A stretch of DNA of 17,381 nt from JBLKSS01 sp047607725 (GCF_047607725.1 NZ_JBLKSS010000134.1:1-17381), one strand, 5' to 3'; shown: positions 7,076 through 15,317, counted from the stretch's first letter. The notes: generated from the sequence alone by a model not told the origin. A program made the numbers and translations.

Positions 7076-8926
7076 TTATCCTCCCAGCTTGGCTTTATCG
7101 CGCACCGCGCCTTTATCCGCGCTGGTCGCCAAACTGGCATAGGCTTTCAGGGCGAACGACACCTGGCGCTCACGCGCGACCGGCGTCCAGGCTGCGCCAC
7201 CGCGCGCCAGTTCGGTCTCGCGACGCGCGGCCAGTTCGCTATCGGCCACATCCAGCACAATGCCGCGACCGGCGATATTAATATCGATAATATCTCCGTC
7301 GCGCACCAGCCCGATCAGGCCGCCGCTGGCGGCTTCCGGCGACACATGGCCGATAGACAATCCCGAGGTACCGCCGGAAAAGCGGCCATCGGTAATCAGC
7401 GCGAAGCTTTTACCCAGCCCCATGGACTTAAGGAAGGTGGTGGGATAAAGCATTTCCTGCATTCCCGGTCCGCCTTTCGGGCCTTCGTAGCTGATCACCA
7501 CGACATCACCGGCCACCACTTTACCGCCAAGGATGGCCTCGGACGCGGCTTCCTGACTTTCATACACTTTGGCCGGCCCGCGGAACACCAGGCTGCCTTT
7601 GTCGACGCCGGCGGTTTTCACGATGCAGCCGTCTTCGGCAATGTTGCCGTACAGCACCGCCAACCCGCCGTCCTGGCTATAGGCAAATTCACGGGCGCGG
7701 ATGCAGCCTTCCTGACGATCGTCATCCAGCGACGGCCAGCGACACTCCTGGGAAAACGCCTGGGTGGTGCGGATACCCGCCGGCCCGGCGGCGTACATGC
7801 TTTTTACCGCCGCGTCGTCGGTCACCATGATATCGTAGCGTGCCAGCGTTTCCGGCAGCGACAGCCCGAGCACGTTACGCACGTCGCGATTAAGCAGGCC
7901 GCTGCGGTCCAGCTCGCCCAGAATGCCGATGACACCGCCGGCGCGGTGTACGTCTTCCATGTGGTATTTTTGCGTGCTGGGCGCGACCTTACATAAATGC
8001 GGCACCTTCCGCGACAGACGATCGATATCGGCCATGGTAAAGTCCACTTCGCCTTCTTGCGCCGCGGCCAACAGATGGAGCACGGTATTGGTCGAGCCGC
8101 CCATGGCAATATCCAGGGTCATGGCGTTTTCAAACGCGGCTTTGCTGGCGATACTGCGCGGCAGCGCGCTGGTATCATCCTGCTCATAGTAGCGTTTGGC
8201 TAACCCGACGATACGCTCGCCGGCGTTCAAGAACAGTTGTTTGCGATCGGCGTGGGTCGCCAGCAGCGAACCGTTGCCCGGCTGGGAAAGGCCAAGCGCC
8301 TCGGTCAGGCAATTCATCGAGTTGGCGGTAAACATGCCGGAGCACGATCCGCAGGTCGGACAGGCGGAACGTTCGATCTGGTTACTGTCTTCATCCGAGA
8401 CATGGGGATTGGCGCCCTGAATCATGGCGTCAATCAGATCCAACTTGATGATTTTATCCGACAGCTTGATTTTACCGGCTTCCATTGGGCCGCCGGAAAC
8501 AAAAATGACCGGTATGTTCAAGCGCAGCGACGCCATCAGCATCCCGGGGGTGATTTTATCGCAGTTGGAAATGCACACCATGGCGTCGGCGCAATGGGCA
8601 TTCACCATGTATTCCACCGAATCGGCGATAAGCTCGCGCGATGGCAGAGAGTACAGCATACCGCCGTGCCCCATCGCGATGCCGTCGTCCACCGCGATGG
8701 TATTAAACTCCTTCGCTACCCCGCCGGACGCTTCGATTTGTTCGGCGACCAGCTTACCCAGATCGCGCAGATGTACGTGGCCCGGCACAAACTGGGTAAA
8801 GGAGTTGACCACGGCGATAATCGGTTTACCGAAATCGTCGTCAGTCATCCCCGTGGCGCGCCAGAGGGCGCGTGCGCCGGCCATATTACGGCTGTGCGTG
8901 GTGGTAGTGGAACGGTACTTAGGCAT
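7076..8926 (-). CDS. ilvD: Dihydroxy-acid dehydratase
   Basis: IlvD is the Fe-S dehydratase that makes 2-oxoisovalerate and 2-oxo-3-methylvalerate from the dihydroxy acids, the third common step of valine and isoleucine synthesis. The sequence follows E. coli IlvD throughout. Conserved cysteine blocks VCISNCDKITPG and RSACPTCGSCSGMFTAN supply cluster ligands, and the C-terminal blocks GPKGGPGMQEML and TDGRFSGGTSGLSIGHVSPE are intact. The frame could begin two codons earlier at 8932. I chose the second ATG because GGAG (8938-8935) is 8 bases from it and only 2 from the first, and because it gives MPKYRS and 616 residues, exactly as in E. coli. It lies 6 bases before ilvA and about 65 bases after ilvE in the same operon. 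No defect is seen. Confidence 0.97.
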   Translation of the reverse strand: MPKYRSTTTTHSRNMAGARALWRATGMTDDDFGKPIIAVVNSFTQFVPGHVHLRDLGKLVAEQIEASGGVAKEFNTIAVDDGIAMGHGGMLYSLPSRELIADSVEYMVNAHCADAMVCISNCDKITPGMLMASLRLNIPVIFVSGGPMEAGKIKLSDKIIKLDLIDAMIQGANPHVSDEDSNQIERSACPTCGSCSGMFTANSMNCLTEALGLSQPGNGSLLATHADRKQLFLNAGERIVGLAKRYYEQDDTSALPRSIASKAAFENAMTLDIAMGGSTNTVLHLLAAAQEGEVDFTMADIDRLSRKVPHLCKVAPSTQKYHMEDVHRAGGVIGILGELDRSGLLNRDVRNVLGLSLPETLARYDIMVTDDAAVKSMYAAGPAGIRTTQAFSQECRWPSLDDDRQEGCIRAREFAYSQDGGLAVLYGNIAEDGCIVKTAGVDKGSLVFRGPAKVYESQEAASEAILGGKVVAGDVVVISYEGPKGGPGMQEMLYPTTFLKSMGLGKSFALITDGRFSGGTSGLSIGHVSPEAASGGLIGLVRDGDIIDINIAGRGIVLDVADSELAARRETELARGGAAWTPVARERQVSFALKAYASLATSADKGAVRDKAKLGG

Positions 8927-8991
8927 GCTCATAACTCCAGTTATTCAGATGGCCAGGGCAGCCGTAGCGCCCCGGCGCGAAAGCTTTATCG

Positions 8992-9921
8992 TTATTGATT
9001 GACCGGATCCAACCAGCCCCATTTATCTTCAGTCTCGCCGGTAAACAGCCCAAAGAACGCCTGCTGCAACTGCTTGGTGACCGGACCGCATTTGCCGATA
9101 CCGACCTTGATGCCGTCAACGCTGCGCACCGGGGTTATCTCGGCGGCGGTACCGGACATGAAGACCTCATCGGCCAGATAAAGAGATTCGCGGGACAAGA
9201 ACTGTTCCCGCACTTCCAGTCCGGCCGCGACGGCCAGCTTGATAATGGCGTCGCGCGTGATGCCGGGCAGCGCAGAAGAGGTGAATGGCGGTGTGAACAA
9301 AATGCCGTCTTTCACTTCAAACAGGTTCTCGCCGGCGCCCTCGGAAACATAACCGTGCACGTCAAGGGCAATACCCTCTTGATAACCATGGCGGCGTGCT
9401 TCGCTGCCCACCAGCATTGAGGACAGGTAATTGCCGCCGGCTTTAGCCGCGGTCGGAATGGTATTGGCCGCCGCGCGGTTCCAGGAAGACACCATCGCGT
9501 CAATCCCTTGATCCAGGGCCTCTTCCCCCAGATAAGCTCCCCAGGGGAACGCGGCGATAATCACGTCGGTGGTGTAGCCCGCCGGCGGGTTCACGCCCAT
9601 GCCGACATCGCCGACAAACACCAGCGGCCGGATATAGGCGCTGACCAGTTTATTTTTCAGTATAACGACGCGCGTGGCCGTCATCAGCTCATCGACGCTT
9701 TGCGTCACCGGCATGCGATAGATTTTGGCCGAATTATACAGGCGCTGCAGATGTTCACGATGACGAAATACCACCGGGCCTTTATGCGAATCGTAGCAAC
9801 GTACACCTTCAAAGACTGATGACCCGTAATGCAGCGCATGCGACATTACATGGACTTTGGCTTCTGCCCACGGAACCATCTCACCGTTAAACCAAATGAA
9901 ATCAGCTTTCTTCGTTGTCAT
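8992..9921 (-). CDS. ilvE: Branched-chain amino-acid aminotransferase
   Basis: IlvE is a class IV PLP aminotransferase that uses glutamate to make valine, isoleucine and leucine from their 2-oxo acids, the last step of the pathway. It has 309 residues, the same as E. coli. The Schiff-base lysine is K160 in TIPTAAKAGGNYLSS. Other family blocks are HALHYGSSVFEGVRCYD (residues 28-44), YIRPLVFVGDVGMGVNPPAG and the phosphate-binding GTAAEITPVRSVDG. An AAGGA motif precedes the start at about 9 bases. It is the third cistron after ilvG and ilvM, 22 bases beyond ilvM. No odd feature is seen, and it should be functional. Confidence 0.98.
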   Translation of the reverse strand: MTTKKADFIWFNGEMVPWAEAKVHVMSHALHYGSSVFEGVRCYDSHKGPVVFRHREHLQRLYNSAKIYRMPVTQSVDELMTATRVVILKNKLVSAYIRPLVFVGDVGMGVNPPAGYTTDVIIAAFPWGAYLGEEALDQGIDAMVSSWNRAAANTIPTAAKAGGNYLSSMLVGSEARRHGYQEGIALDVHGYVSEGAGENLFEVKDGILFTPPFTSSALPGITRDAIIKLAVAAGLEVREQFLSRESLYLADEVFMSGTAAEITPVRSVDGIKVGIGKCGPVTKQLQQAFFGLFTGETEDKWGWLDPVNQ

Positions 9922-9943
9922 TTTCTTCTTTCCTTACCCGGCC

Positions 9944-10201
9944 TTAGGCACGTATTTGTTGTGATGTTAATTGCTGGATCTCGACACAGGCGACATCCAT
10001 TAGCTTGCTCAATTGTGCAGACAATAAGTCCACGGACCGCTTGCTGGCAACGGTCAAGTGAATATTTATACCTTCAGCCTCCGTGCGCGGCGTCATATTT
10101 AATGCGCACAGCTCAAAACCGCGGTGGCGGACCACCCGTAAAATACGCTCCACGACTTCCAGGCGAAAGCGCGCCTGAATGGAAAGGGAATGTTGCATCA
10201 T
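9944..10201 (-). CDS. ilvM: Acetolactate synthase II small (regulatory) subunit
   Basis: IlvM is the small ACT-domain subunit that activates and stabilises the IlvG catalytic subunit of acetolactate synthase II, the isozyme that resists valine inhibition. The 85 residues (87 in E. coli) begin MMQHSLSIQARFRLEVVERI and include the hallmark LRVVRHRGFELCALNM and the ending SQQIRA. Its ATG overlaps the ilvG stop by 4 bases (ATGA), as is usual for this pair, and this implies translational coupling with equal subunit production. The short length fits a single ACT domain. No defect is seen. Confidence 0.96.
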   Translation of the reverse strand: MMQHSLSIQARFRLEVVERILRVVRHRGFELCALNMTPRTEAEGINIHLTVASKRSVDLLSAQLSKLMDVACVEIQQLTSQQIRA

Positions 10202-11844
10202 GATGATTTCTCCAGCATGGTTTCATTACCGGCGCCCGGGGGCACCAGCGGCCAGACATTCTCAAGCTCATCGATAGAGACATGCAGCAGGAACGGTCCC
10301 GGTTGGGTAAACAGGGTTTCCAGCGCCTGCGGGATTTGGTCTTTGCGAGTGATGTGCAGGCCGGGAATGTTGAAGGCACTGGCCAGCGTGAGAAAATCGG
10401 GGTTATCGGTCAGGGTGGTTTCGCTATAACGTTTATCAAAAAATAACTGCTGCCATTGACGGACCATACCTAAACGCTGGTTATCCAACAGCACGATTTT
10501 CAGCGGCAACCGTTTTCGCTTAATGGTGGTCAGCTCCTGCACGTTCATCATGAAGGAGCCGTCGCCGGAGACGCAAATGACGGTATCCCGCGGCCGGGCA
10601 ATCTGCGCGCCGATCGCGGCGGGAATGCCGAACCCCATCGTCCCCAGCCCGCTGGAGGTGATGAAATTCTCCGGCCGGCTGAAACGCATATGCTGGGCGG
10701 CCCACATCTGATGTTGCCCCACATCGGTGGTCACGACGGCGTCATCGGGGGCGCGATCGCTAATGGCCCGCAGCAGCGCCGGCGCGTAAATCCCCTCGCC
10801 GGGGTGATCATAGCGCCAGCGGTACTCCGCCTTCAGCGCCTGGGTTTCGACGCGCCAGGTGTCGATGGACATCGGCTGCGCCAGCGCCGGCAACAGATGA
10901 TTCAGGTCCCCCAGCAGCGCAATATGCGCCTGACGCAGCTTGCCCAATTCGGCAGGATCAATATCCAGATGAATCACTTTGGCATGGGGGGCGAAAGCGT
11001 TCAGCCGGCCGGTCACCCGATCGTCAAAACGCGCCCCAACCGCGATCAGCAGATCGCAAGCCTGTACCGCCAGATTGGCGGCCTGGTTACCGTGCATGCC
11101 CAGCATGCCCAAATAACAGGCATCGTTGCCATCCGGCGCGCCCAGACCTTTCAGCGTCGCCACGGCGGGAATGCCGGTTTGGGTAATCAACTGCCGCAGG
11201 GCCGGTACCGCGCCGGCCATGCCAGCGCCGCCGCCGACGTACAAAACCGGGCGGGTTGCCTGGCGCATCAGCCGGCGCGCGCCCTCCAGGTCGCCCTGTA
11301 TGCTGCCGGCCTGATCGTCAAGGCTCAACAAATGCGGCGTCAGATCACCGTCTGCCAGCTGGATATCCTTGGGAATATCGATCAGAACCGGACCGGGACG
11401 TCCGCTGGTGGCAATGGCGAACGCTTCGGTGATAATGCCCGGCAGCGCGTCCAGTGATTCTACCAGAAAGCTATGTTTGGTACAGGCCAGCGACAGGCCC
11501 AGTACATCAATCTCTTGAAAGGCGTCGGTGCCAATAAACGCCGATCCAACCTGGCCGGTAATCGCCACGACCGGCACCGAGTCCAATAAGGCATCGGCCA
11601 GACCGGTGATAAGATTGGTGGCGCCAGGACCGGAGGTCGCGATACACACTCCCACTTTGCCGGTAGCCCGTGCGTAGCCGATTGCTGCGATGGCCGCGCC
11701 CTGCTCATGACGGCATAGCAGATGCTCAACCCCGCCGTCGTAGAGCGCGTCGTATACCGGCATGATAGCGCCGCCGGGATAGCCGAAAACCATGTCCACA
11801 CCCTGTGCCCGCAGCGCCTGTACTACCCATTGAGCTCCGTTCAT
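10198..11844 (-). CDS. ilvG: Acetolactate synthase II large (catalytic) subunit
   Basis: IlvG with IlvM condenses pyruvate with pyruvate or 2-oxobutyrate, using thiamine diphosphate, FAD and Mg2+, to begin valine and isoleucine synthesis. The frame is 548 residues, the full family length, so it is not frameshifted as in E. coli K-12. Visible features are the N-terminal GYPGGAIMPVYDAL, the catalytic glutamate E47 in CRHEQGAAI, SGPGATNLITGLADA, the central FAD-binding domain (GARFDDRVTGRL) and the ThDP motif GDGSFMMNVQELTT ending LLDNQ. A GGGGA motif lies upstream of the start MNGAQWVVQALRAQGVDM. It is the first structural gene of the operon, about 125 bases after ilvL. Because the isozyme is valine-resistant, growth should not be blocked by valine. 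Confidence 0.98.
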   Translation of the reverse strand: MNGAQWVVQALRAQGVDMVFGYPGGAIMPVYDALYDGGVEHLLCRHEQGAAIAAIGYARATGKVGVCIATSGPGATNLITGLADALLDSVPVVAITGQVGSAFIGTDAFQEIDVLGLSLACTKHSFLVESLDALPGIITEAFAIATSGRPGPVLIDIPKDIQLADGDLTPHLLSLDDQAGSIQGDLEGARRLMRQATRPVLYVGGGAGMAGAVPALRQLITQTGIPAVATLKGLGAPDGNDACYLGMLGMHGNQAANLAVQACDLLIAVGARFDDRVTGRLNAFAPHAKVIHLDIDPAELGKLRQAHIALLGDLNHLLPALAQPMSIDTWRVETQALKAEYRWRYDHPGEGIYAPALLRAISDRAPDDAVVTTDVGQHQMWAAQHMRFSRPENFITSSGLGTMGFGIPAAIGAQIARPRDTVICVSGDGSFMMNVQELTTIKRKRLPLKIVLLDNQRLGMVRQWQQLFFDKRYSETTLTDNPDFLTLASAFNIPGLHITRKDQIPQALETLFTQPGPFLLHVSIDELENVWPLVPPGAGNETMLEKSS

Positions 11845-11926
11845 GGTTAGTTCCCCGTCTTCGCGCCGCAGGGACAGAACAATATTCTAATTTTCATTTA
11901 GTGTTCTCCTGTCGCTTGATTGATGC

Positions 11927-11960
11927 AAAAAAAAACCCCGACCAGTTGGTGCGGGGGTTT
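11927..11960 (-). terminator. ilvLGMEDA attenuator terminator
   Basis: On the minus strand CCCCCGCACC (11957-11948), loop AACT, then GGTCGGGG (11943-11936) forms a strong stem with one bulged C, followed by nine Ts (11935-11927). It lies 10 bases after the ilvL stop and before ilvG. GTGCGGG in the leader (12015-12009) is exactly complementary to CCCGCAC (11955-11949) in the ascending arm, which gives an antiterminator. The same GTGCGGG region can also fold upstream as GTGC-GGGCT-GCAC (12015-12003). These alternatives are the expected parts of an amino-acid attenuator. Confidence 0.9.
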
Positions 11961-11969
11961 TCTTGAGAT

Positions 11970-12080
11970 TTAAGCTTGTTTAGTAAGCTTTTCTTCGTCC
12001 AAGTGCAGCCCGCACGGTGGGATAATAATCACCACCACGCTAATCACGACTAGACTAATCACTTGAACAACGGCTTTCAT
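11970..12080 (-). CDS. ilvL: ilvGMEDA leader peptide
   Basis: This 36-codon frame encodes the leader peptide whose translation controls read-through of the attenuator. Residues 7-24 (VISLVVISVVVIIIPPCG) are the same as in E. coli IlvL. The N-terminus (MKAVVQ) and the tail (LHLDEEKLTKQA) differ, and at 36 residues it is longer than the 32 of E. coli. Fourteen of the first twenty residues are branched-chain: eight valine, five isoleucine and one leucine. That leucine, residue 10, uses the rare codon CTA. E. coli has two further leucines at 4-5, replaced here by valines. When charged Ile, Val or Leu tRNA is scarce, ribosomes should stall here and let the antiterminator form. No strong ribosome binding site is visible upstream. 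Identity is sure; the control is inferred from the layout. Confidence 0.95.
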   Translation of the reverse strand: MKAVVQVISLVVISVVVIIIPPCGLHLDEEKLTKQA

Positions 12081-12124
12081 AAATAGGTTTTCATTATGTT
12101 TGACATCGAAATGAATACCTACAG

Positions 12125-12153
12125 AGCTATCACAGTTAGTGTAAGCATGACAA
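12125..12153 (-). promoter_or_regulatory. Candidate ilvLGMEDA promoter
   Basis: On the minus strand TTGTCA (12153-12148) matches the -35 consensus at 5 of 6. A weak -10 (GATAGC or ATAGCT) follows at 16-17 bases, preceded by TG in an extended -10 position. This is 45-50 bases upstream of the ilvL start. The location is right, but the -10 is poor. Confidence 0.3.
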
Positions 12154-13382
12154 CTATTTTCGTTATGCCCGTCAGCACGACCAGAGCATATTATCCTGTT
12201 ATCCCATGATTTAAATAAGGTTATTCATAAATGAAAATTTTTCATTTAGTCGACGACGGTCAGATAACATAGGGGAACCCTGGGCCCAGAGCAGCTCTTT
12301 AAGACAAGGAAGTCCCAGCGGTGCAAGGGAGAGAAAACCAAAGACACAGTGGTCACCTCGGGCCGGGCGCGGCTGCGGCGATAGAGGGATTAGCATCGTT
12401 ACCGCTGACGAGTTGACGGTGATATGGTGATATAAGGAGATCAGCATCACCCACCTCGGTGATTAGCGGGGTAAGGGCGATGGGCGCGTCATGTATCGCA
12501 CGGTGTCGCTGCGCTGCCGACATGGAAGGGAGCGGAGGGTCAACGGCAGGTTGAGCATGAGGGTCGTATTATACGGATATTAACTGATTGGTTAGCGTTA
12601 AAGGCGTTGTTCAGCTAAGAATGATAATACGTTTGCGGTACGCCATGAGCGTCAGCGAGCGCACGCAATATTCAGCAATGCCATAACATAAAAAGAAAAA
12701 CTTTAAGAACTCGCGCATCCTCTATATTCGACTTGGTTGAAAGGCTGTTCGACTGATTTATATCGAGGCCGTCTGAGCATGACTACAGCGAGAATGCGGG
12801 ACACCTCCCGCCCACCTTAAGATAAGACATTGAATTATAGTAACATATGGTGACACTGAATAGGTGGTCGCAGCGTAGCGGGTCGGACAGACAATGTTGG
12901 TCACCTCATTTTTGCGCCGGAAAATAACGAGGAAAACGGGGGGATTGCCATTGGCCCTTATAGTAAACGCTGAGAGCCAGCGTATTTAATCTTATTATCT
13001 CCGCCCGCGGCGCCCTTTATTAAGCCTATTCTACGAAAGAGTATTGCCCCCTCTATTTACCCGATCGATAGCGCCGGGGGTTATTCCCCGCTAGCTAACG
13101 CACGCCGTTCTCTTAGCGATGATCGCTATATTCACGTTCTGTCGCCGTCATCAAAAACGCGGCTATTACCCCGTCTGGAAAACGGCGCAACGGTGGGTGG
13201 CGATACCGTGAAACGAGGTAACCGGCGTACCTAGGCCAGAAAGGCGAGCGCTGTTGCATTTTTCGCCCCGGTATGGCAATGGCGAGGTCATTTTTCATAT
13301 CCGCGCCGCATATCTTTTTATCGTTACCGCCCTGCCGCCGCGATAGCTGGCATACTCAGCAACGTTCACAAAGGAGAGCCCC
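12154..13382. other. 1.2-kb stretch with no recognisable gene
   Basis: Between the ilv promoter region and comM I recognise no gene, RNA or mobile element. Two short open frames (minus strand 12211-12450 and 13113-13298) have no family motifs, no convincing start signals and low-complexity composition. Small structures seen are the 21-bp palindrome at 12228-12248, a tandem GGTGATAT pair at 12418-12433, a 6-bp stem ATCACC/GGTGAT at 12446-12463, a GCGGGA/TCCCGC stem at 12796-12811, and an ACGCTG/CAGCGT stem near 12968-12985. In E. coli the comM–ilvL gap is, as I recall, only a few hundred bases. The extra length may be a gene decayed beyond recognition. Confidence 0.5.
12228..12248. repeat. AT-rich 21-bp palindrome upstream of the ilv operon
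   Basis: TAAATGAAAA (12228-12237) and TTTTCATTTA (12239-12248) are perfect 10-base inverted arms separated by one base. It lies about 150 bases upstream of ilvL and 75 bases upstream of the candidate -35. It could be a protein-binding site or simply an AT-rich palindrome. Confidence 0.55.
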
Positions 13383-14891
13383 ATGGCACTGGCGACAATT
13401 TACACCCGCGGGATAATCGGCATCCAGGCGCCGTCTATCACGGTGGAGGCACATGTGGGTAAGGGGTTGCCCGCCTTCACCCTGGTGGGGCTGCCGGAAA
13501 GTACCGTGTGCGCGTCACGGGATCGGGTGCGCAGCGCCATTCTCAACAGCGGCTATCAATTCCCTGCCCGGCGTATCACCGTCAGTCTGGCGCCGGCGGA
13601 TCTACCGAAAGAGGGGGCGCGCTACGACTTGCCGGTCGCGCTGGCAATCCTCGCGGCGCCGCAACAGATCCCCGGCGCGCGGCTGAAGCCTTATGAGTTT
13701 CTTGGCGAGCTGTCGCTGGCCGGGGAGCTGCGGGGGGTTTATGGCGCTATTCCGGCCGCCCACGGCGCGGCGGGCGACGGTCGGCAGATTATCCTGCGCA
13801 GGCCAATCGCGAAGAAATCGCGCTGCTGCAGGGCAGCCAGGCGTGTCTCGCCGGCTGTCTGCAACAGGTGTGTCGCTTTCTACAGGGTGACGACTCTCTG
13901 ATCATCGCTGAACCCACGGCGGATACCCTACTAGCGCCGTCAGACGGCAGCGATTTGGCGGAGGTTATCGGCCAGCAGCAGGCCCGACACGCGCTGGAAA
14001 TCGCCGCTGCCGGCGGCCACAATTTATTGCTGATAGGGCCGCCGGGTACCGGGAAGACCATGTTGGCGAGCCGACTACCGGGGCTGCCGCCGCCGTTATC
14101 GGATGACGATGCGATGGAAACCGCCGCCATTACCAGTCTGGTCAGCGTCAGCACCGCCAGACGCCATTGGCGGCAGCGCACTTTTCGCGCGCCCCATCAC
14201 AGTACAACGATGGCCGCACTGGTCGGCAGCGGCACCTTCCCGCGCCCCGGCGAAATCTCGCTGGCCCACAACGGCGTACTGTTTCTTGACGAGCGGCCGG
14301 AGTTTCAGCGGCGAGTGCTCGATGCGCTGCGCGAGCCGCTGGAGACGGGTGAAATTCACATCGCGCGGGTCCAGGCCAGCGTCTGCCTGCAGGCGCGCTT
14401 TCAACTGGTGGCGGCCATGAATCCCAGTCCTTCCGGCGATCGTAGCGGCGTACATGCCCGCTGCGGGCCGGCTGAGATCATGTGCTATCTGAATCGCCTG
14501 GCGGGGCCGTTTTTGGATCGCTTCGATCTGTCGGTGGAGGTTCCGCCGCCGCGCGCCGCCCGGCGAAGACAGCGCGACCGTGCGTGCACGGGTCATGGCG
14601 GCACGCGCTATTCAGTTAGAGCGCGCGCAGAGCCTTAATGCCCGGCTGAGCAATACGCAGCTTGCGCAATGGTGCCCTTTGTCGGAGGCCGATGGCCAGT
14701 TTCTGGAAAATGCGTTAACGGCGCTGGGATTATCGGTACGCGCCTGGCATCGTTTATTAAAAGTAGCCCGTACACTGGCGGATCTGGCGGGTGAAGCCCA
14801 AATTAGCCGGAATCACCTGGCGGAAGCCCTCAGCTATCGCTGTATTGACCAGCTGCTGCATGAGCTGTGGCAGCAGCGGAATAAGAGTTAG
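13383..14891 (+). pseudogene. comM: comM (yifB) pseudogene: Mg-chelatase-like AAA+ ATPase with two frameshifts
   Basis: ComM/YifB is a hexameric AAA+ protein of the Mg-chelatase-like family, shown in Vibrio to be a branch-migration helicase for natural transformation; E. coli YifB has 506 residues. The start ATG is preceded by AGGAGA at 6 bases. The N-terminal domain (HVGKGLPAFTLVGLPEST; SLAPADLPKEGARYDLPVA) is in frame 3 up to about 13796, where one base is missing, and frame 2 continues with ANREEIALLQGSQACLAG. The ATPase domain follows, with Walker A GPPGTGKT, HNGVLFLDE as Walker B, and FQLVAAMNPSPSGD. Near 14545-14553 a second shift, net +1, returns to frame 3 (PPGEDSATVRARVMAAR), and the C-terminus runs to the normal end (LSVRAWHRLLKVARTLADLA). 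All domains can be read, but no single frame spans the gene, so full-length protein is not expected. Confidence 0.93.
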
Positions 14892-14895
14892 AACA

Positions 14896-14916
14896 AAGGG
14901 GCCGCAGCCCCTTCTT
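14896..14916. terminator. Bidirectional terminator between comM and maoP
   Basis: AAGGGGC (14896-14902) and GCCCCTT (14907-14913) form a perfect 7-bp stem with a CGCA loop. CTTT follows on the plus strand and TTTGTT on the minus strand. It sits between the convergent ends of comM (14891) and maoP (14919), so it can end both transcripts. Confidence 0.8.
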
Positions 14917-14918
14917 TA

Positions 14919-15257
14919 TCAATCTTCAGTGTCGGTGTAGTCTTCCACCACATCCATCTGTGGTTTACCGCCGGAAAGGGTATGAAAACGCTTGGGGCGG
15001 CGAGTATGCCCTATGTATTTGAACCAGACCTTCTCATGTTCGTTGGAGGGGGCAAGTTCACCGTGGCACACCGCAACAAACTGCCGTTCTTCATCGGTTA
15101 CAGGTTCCCGTTTGCCACTGTCCAAATCATTGTAGGCATGGCCGCAACGCTCCAATAACTGCGCTTCCCGAATGGTGAAATGACCATGCCGGGAGAAGCC
15201 GCGAGGATAATTTTTGTTATCAAAATAACGATTAGAAGTAAAAAAGCTGTCCGCCAT
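14919..15257 (-). CDS. maoP: Macrodomain Ori organisation protein MaoP
   Basis: MaoP (formerly YifE) is a small DUF413-type protein. In E. coli it acts with the nearby maoS site to organise the Ori macrodomain of the chromosome. I took the ATG at 15257, giving MADSFFTSNRYFDNKNYPRG and 112 residues, the E. coli length, with GGGAG about 9 bases upstream. The frame is open 10 codons further (15287), but that extension is not in the family. Conserved blocks are NRYFDNKNYPRGFSRHGHFT, EAQLLERCG, GKREPVTDEE, KRFHTLSGGKP and the acidic tail VEDYTDTED. It is divergent from hdfR and convergent with comM, as in E. coli. Intact. Confidence 0.95.
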   Translation of the reverse strand: MADSFFTSNRYFDNKNYPRGFSRHGHFTIREAQLLERCGHAYNDLDSGKREPVTDEERQFVAVCHGELAPSNEHEKVWFKYIGHTRRPKRFHTLSGGKPQMDVVEDYTDTED

Positions 15258-15317
15258 CTTACGCGCTCCCATCTCTACATAAGCCATGCTGTTTATGGCG
15301 CGGAGTATTAGTTAGGG

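Noticed and set aside
8927..8932. ATG at 8932 as the ilvD start
   Set aside because: It leaves only 2 bases to the GGAG ribosome binding site, whereas the ATG at 8926 has an 8-base spacing and gives the family N-terminus.
12418..12433. Tandem GGTGATAT pair considered as a start of a repeat array or CRISPR
   Set aside because: Only two copies of 8 bases with no spacers and no further units. No CRISPR-like array or cas gene is present anywhere in the window.
12211..12450. 79-codon minus-strand frame in the gene-free stretch
   Set aside because: No motif, no signal peptide, no convincing ribosome binding site, and no resemblance to any family I know. It also runs through the AT-rich palindrome.
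12796..12811. GCGGGA-CACC-TCCCGC hairpin considered as a terminator
   Set aside because: The stem is perfect but no T-run follows on either strand and no gene ends nearby.
13113..13298. 61-codon minus-strand frame upstream of comM
   Set aside because: Short, no recognisable motifs and no start signal; expected by chance at this GC content.
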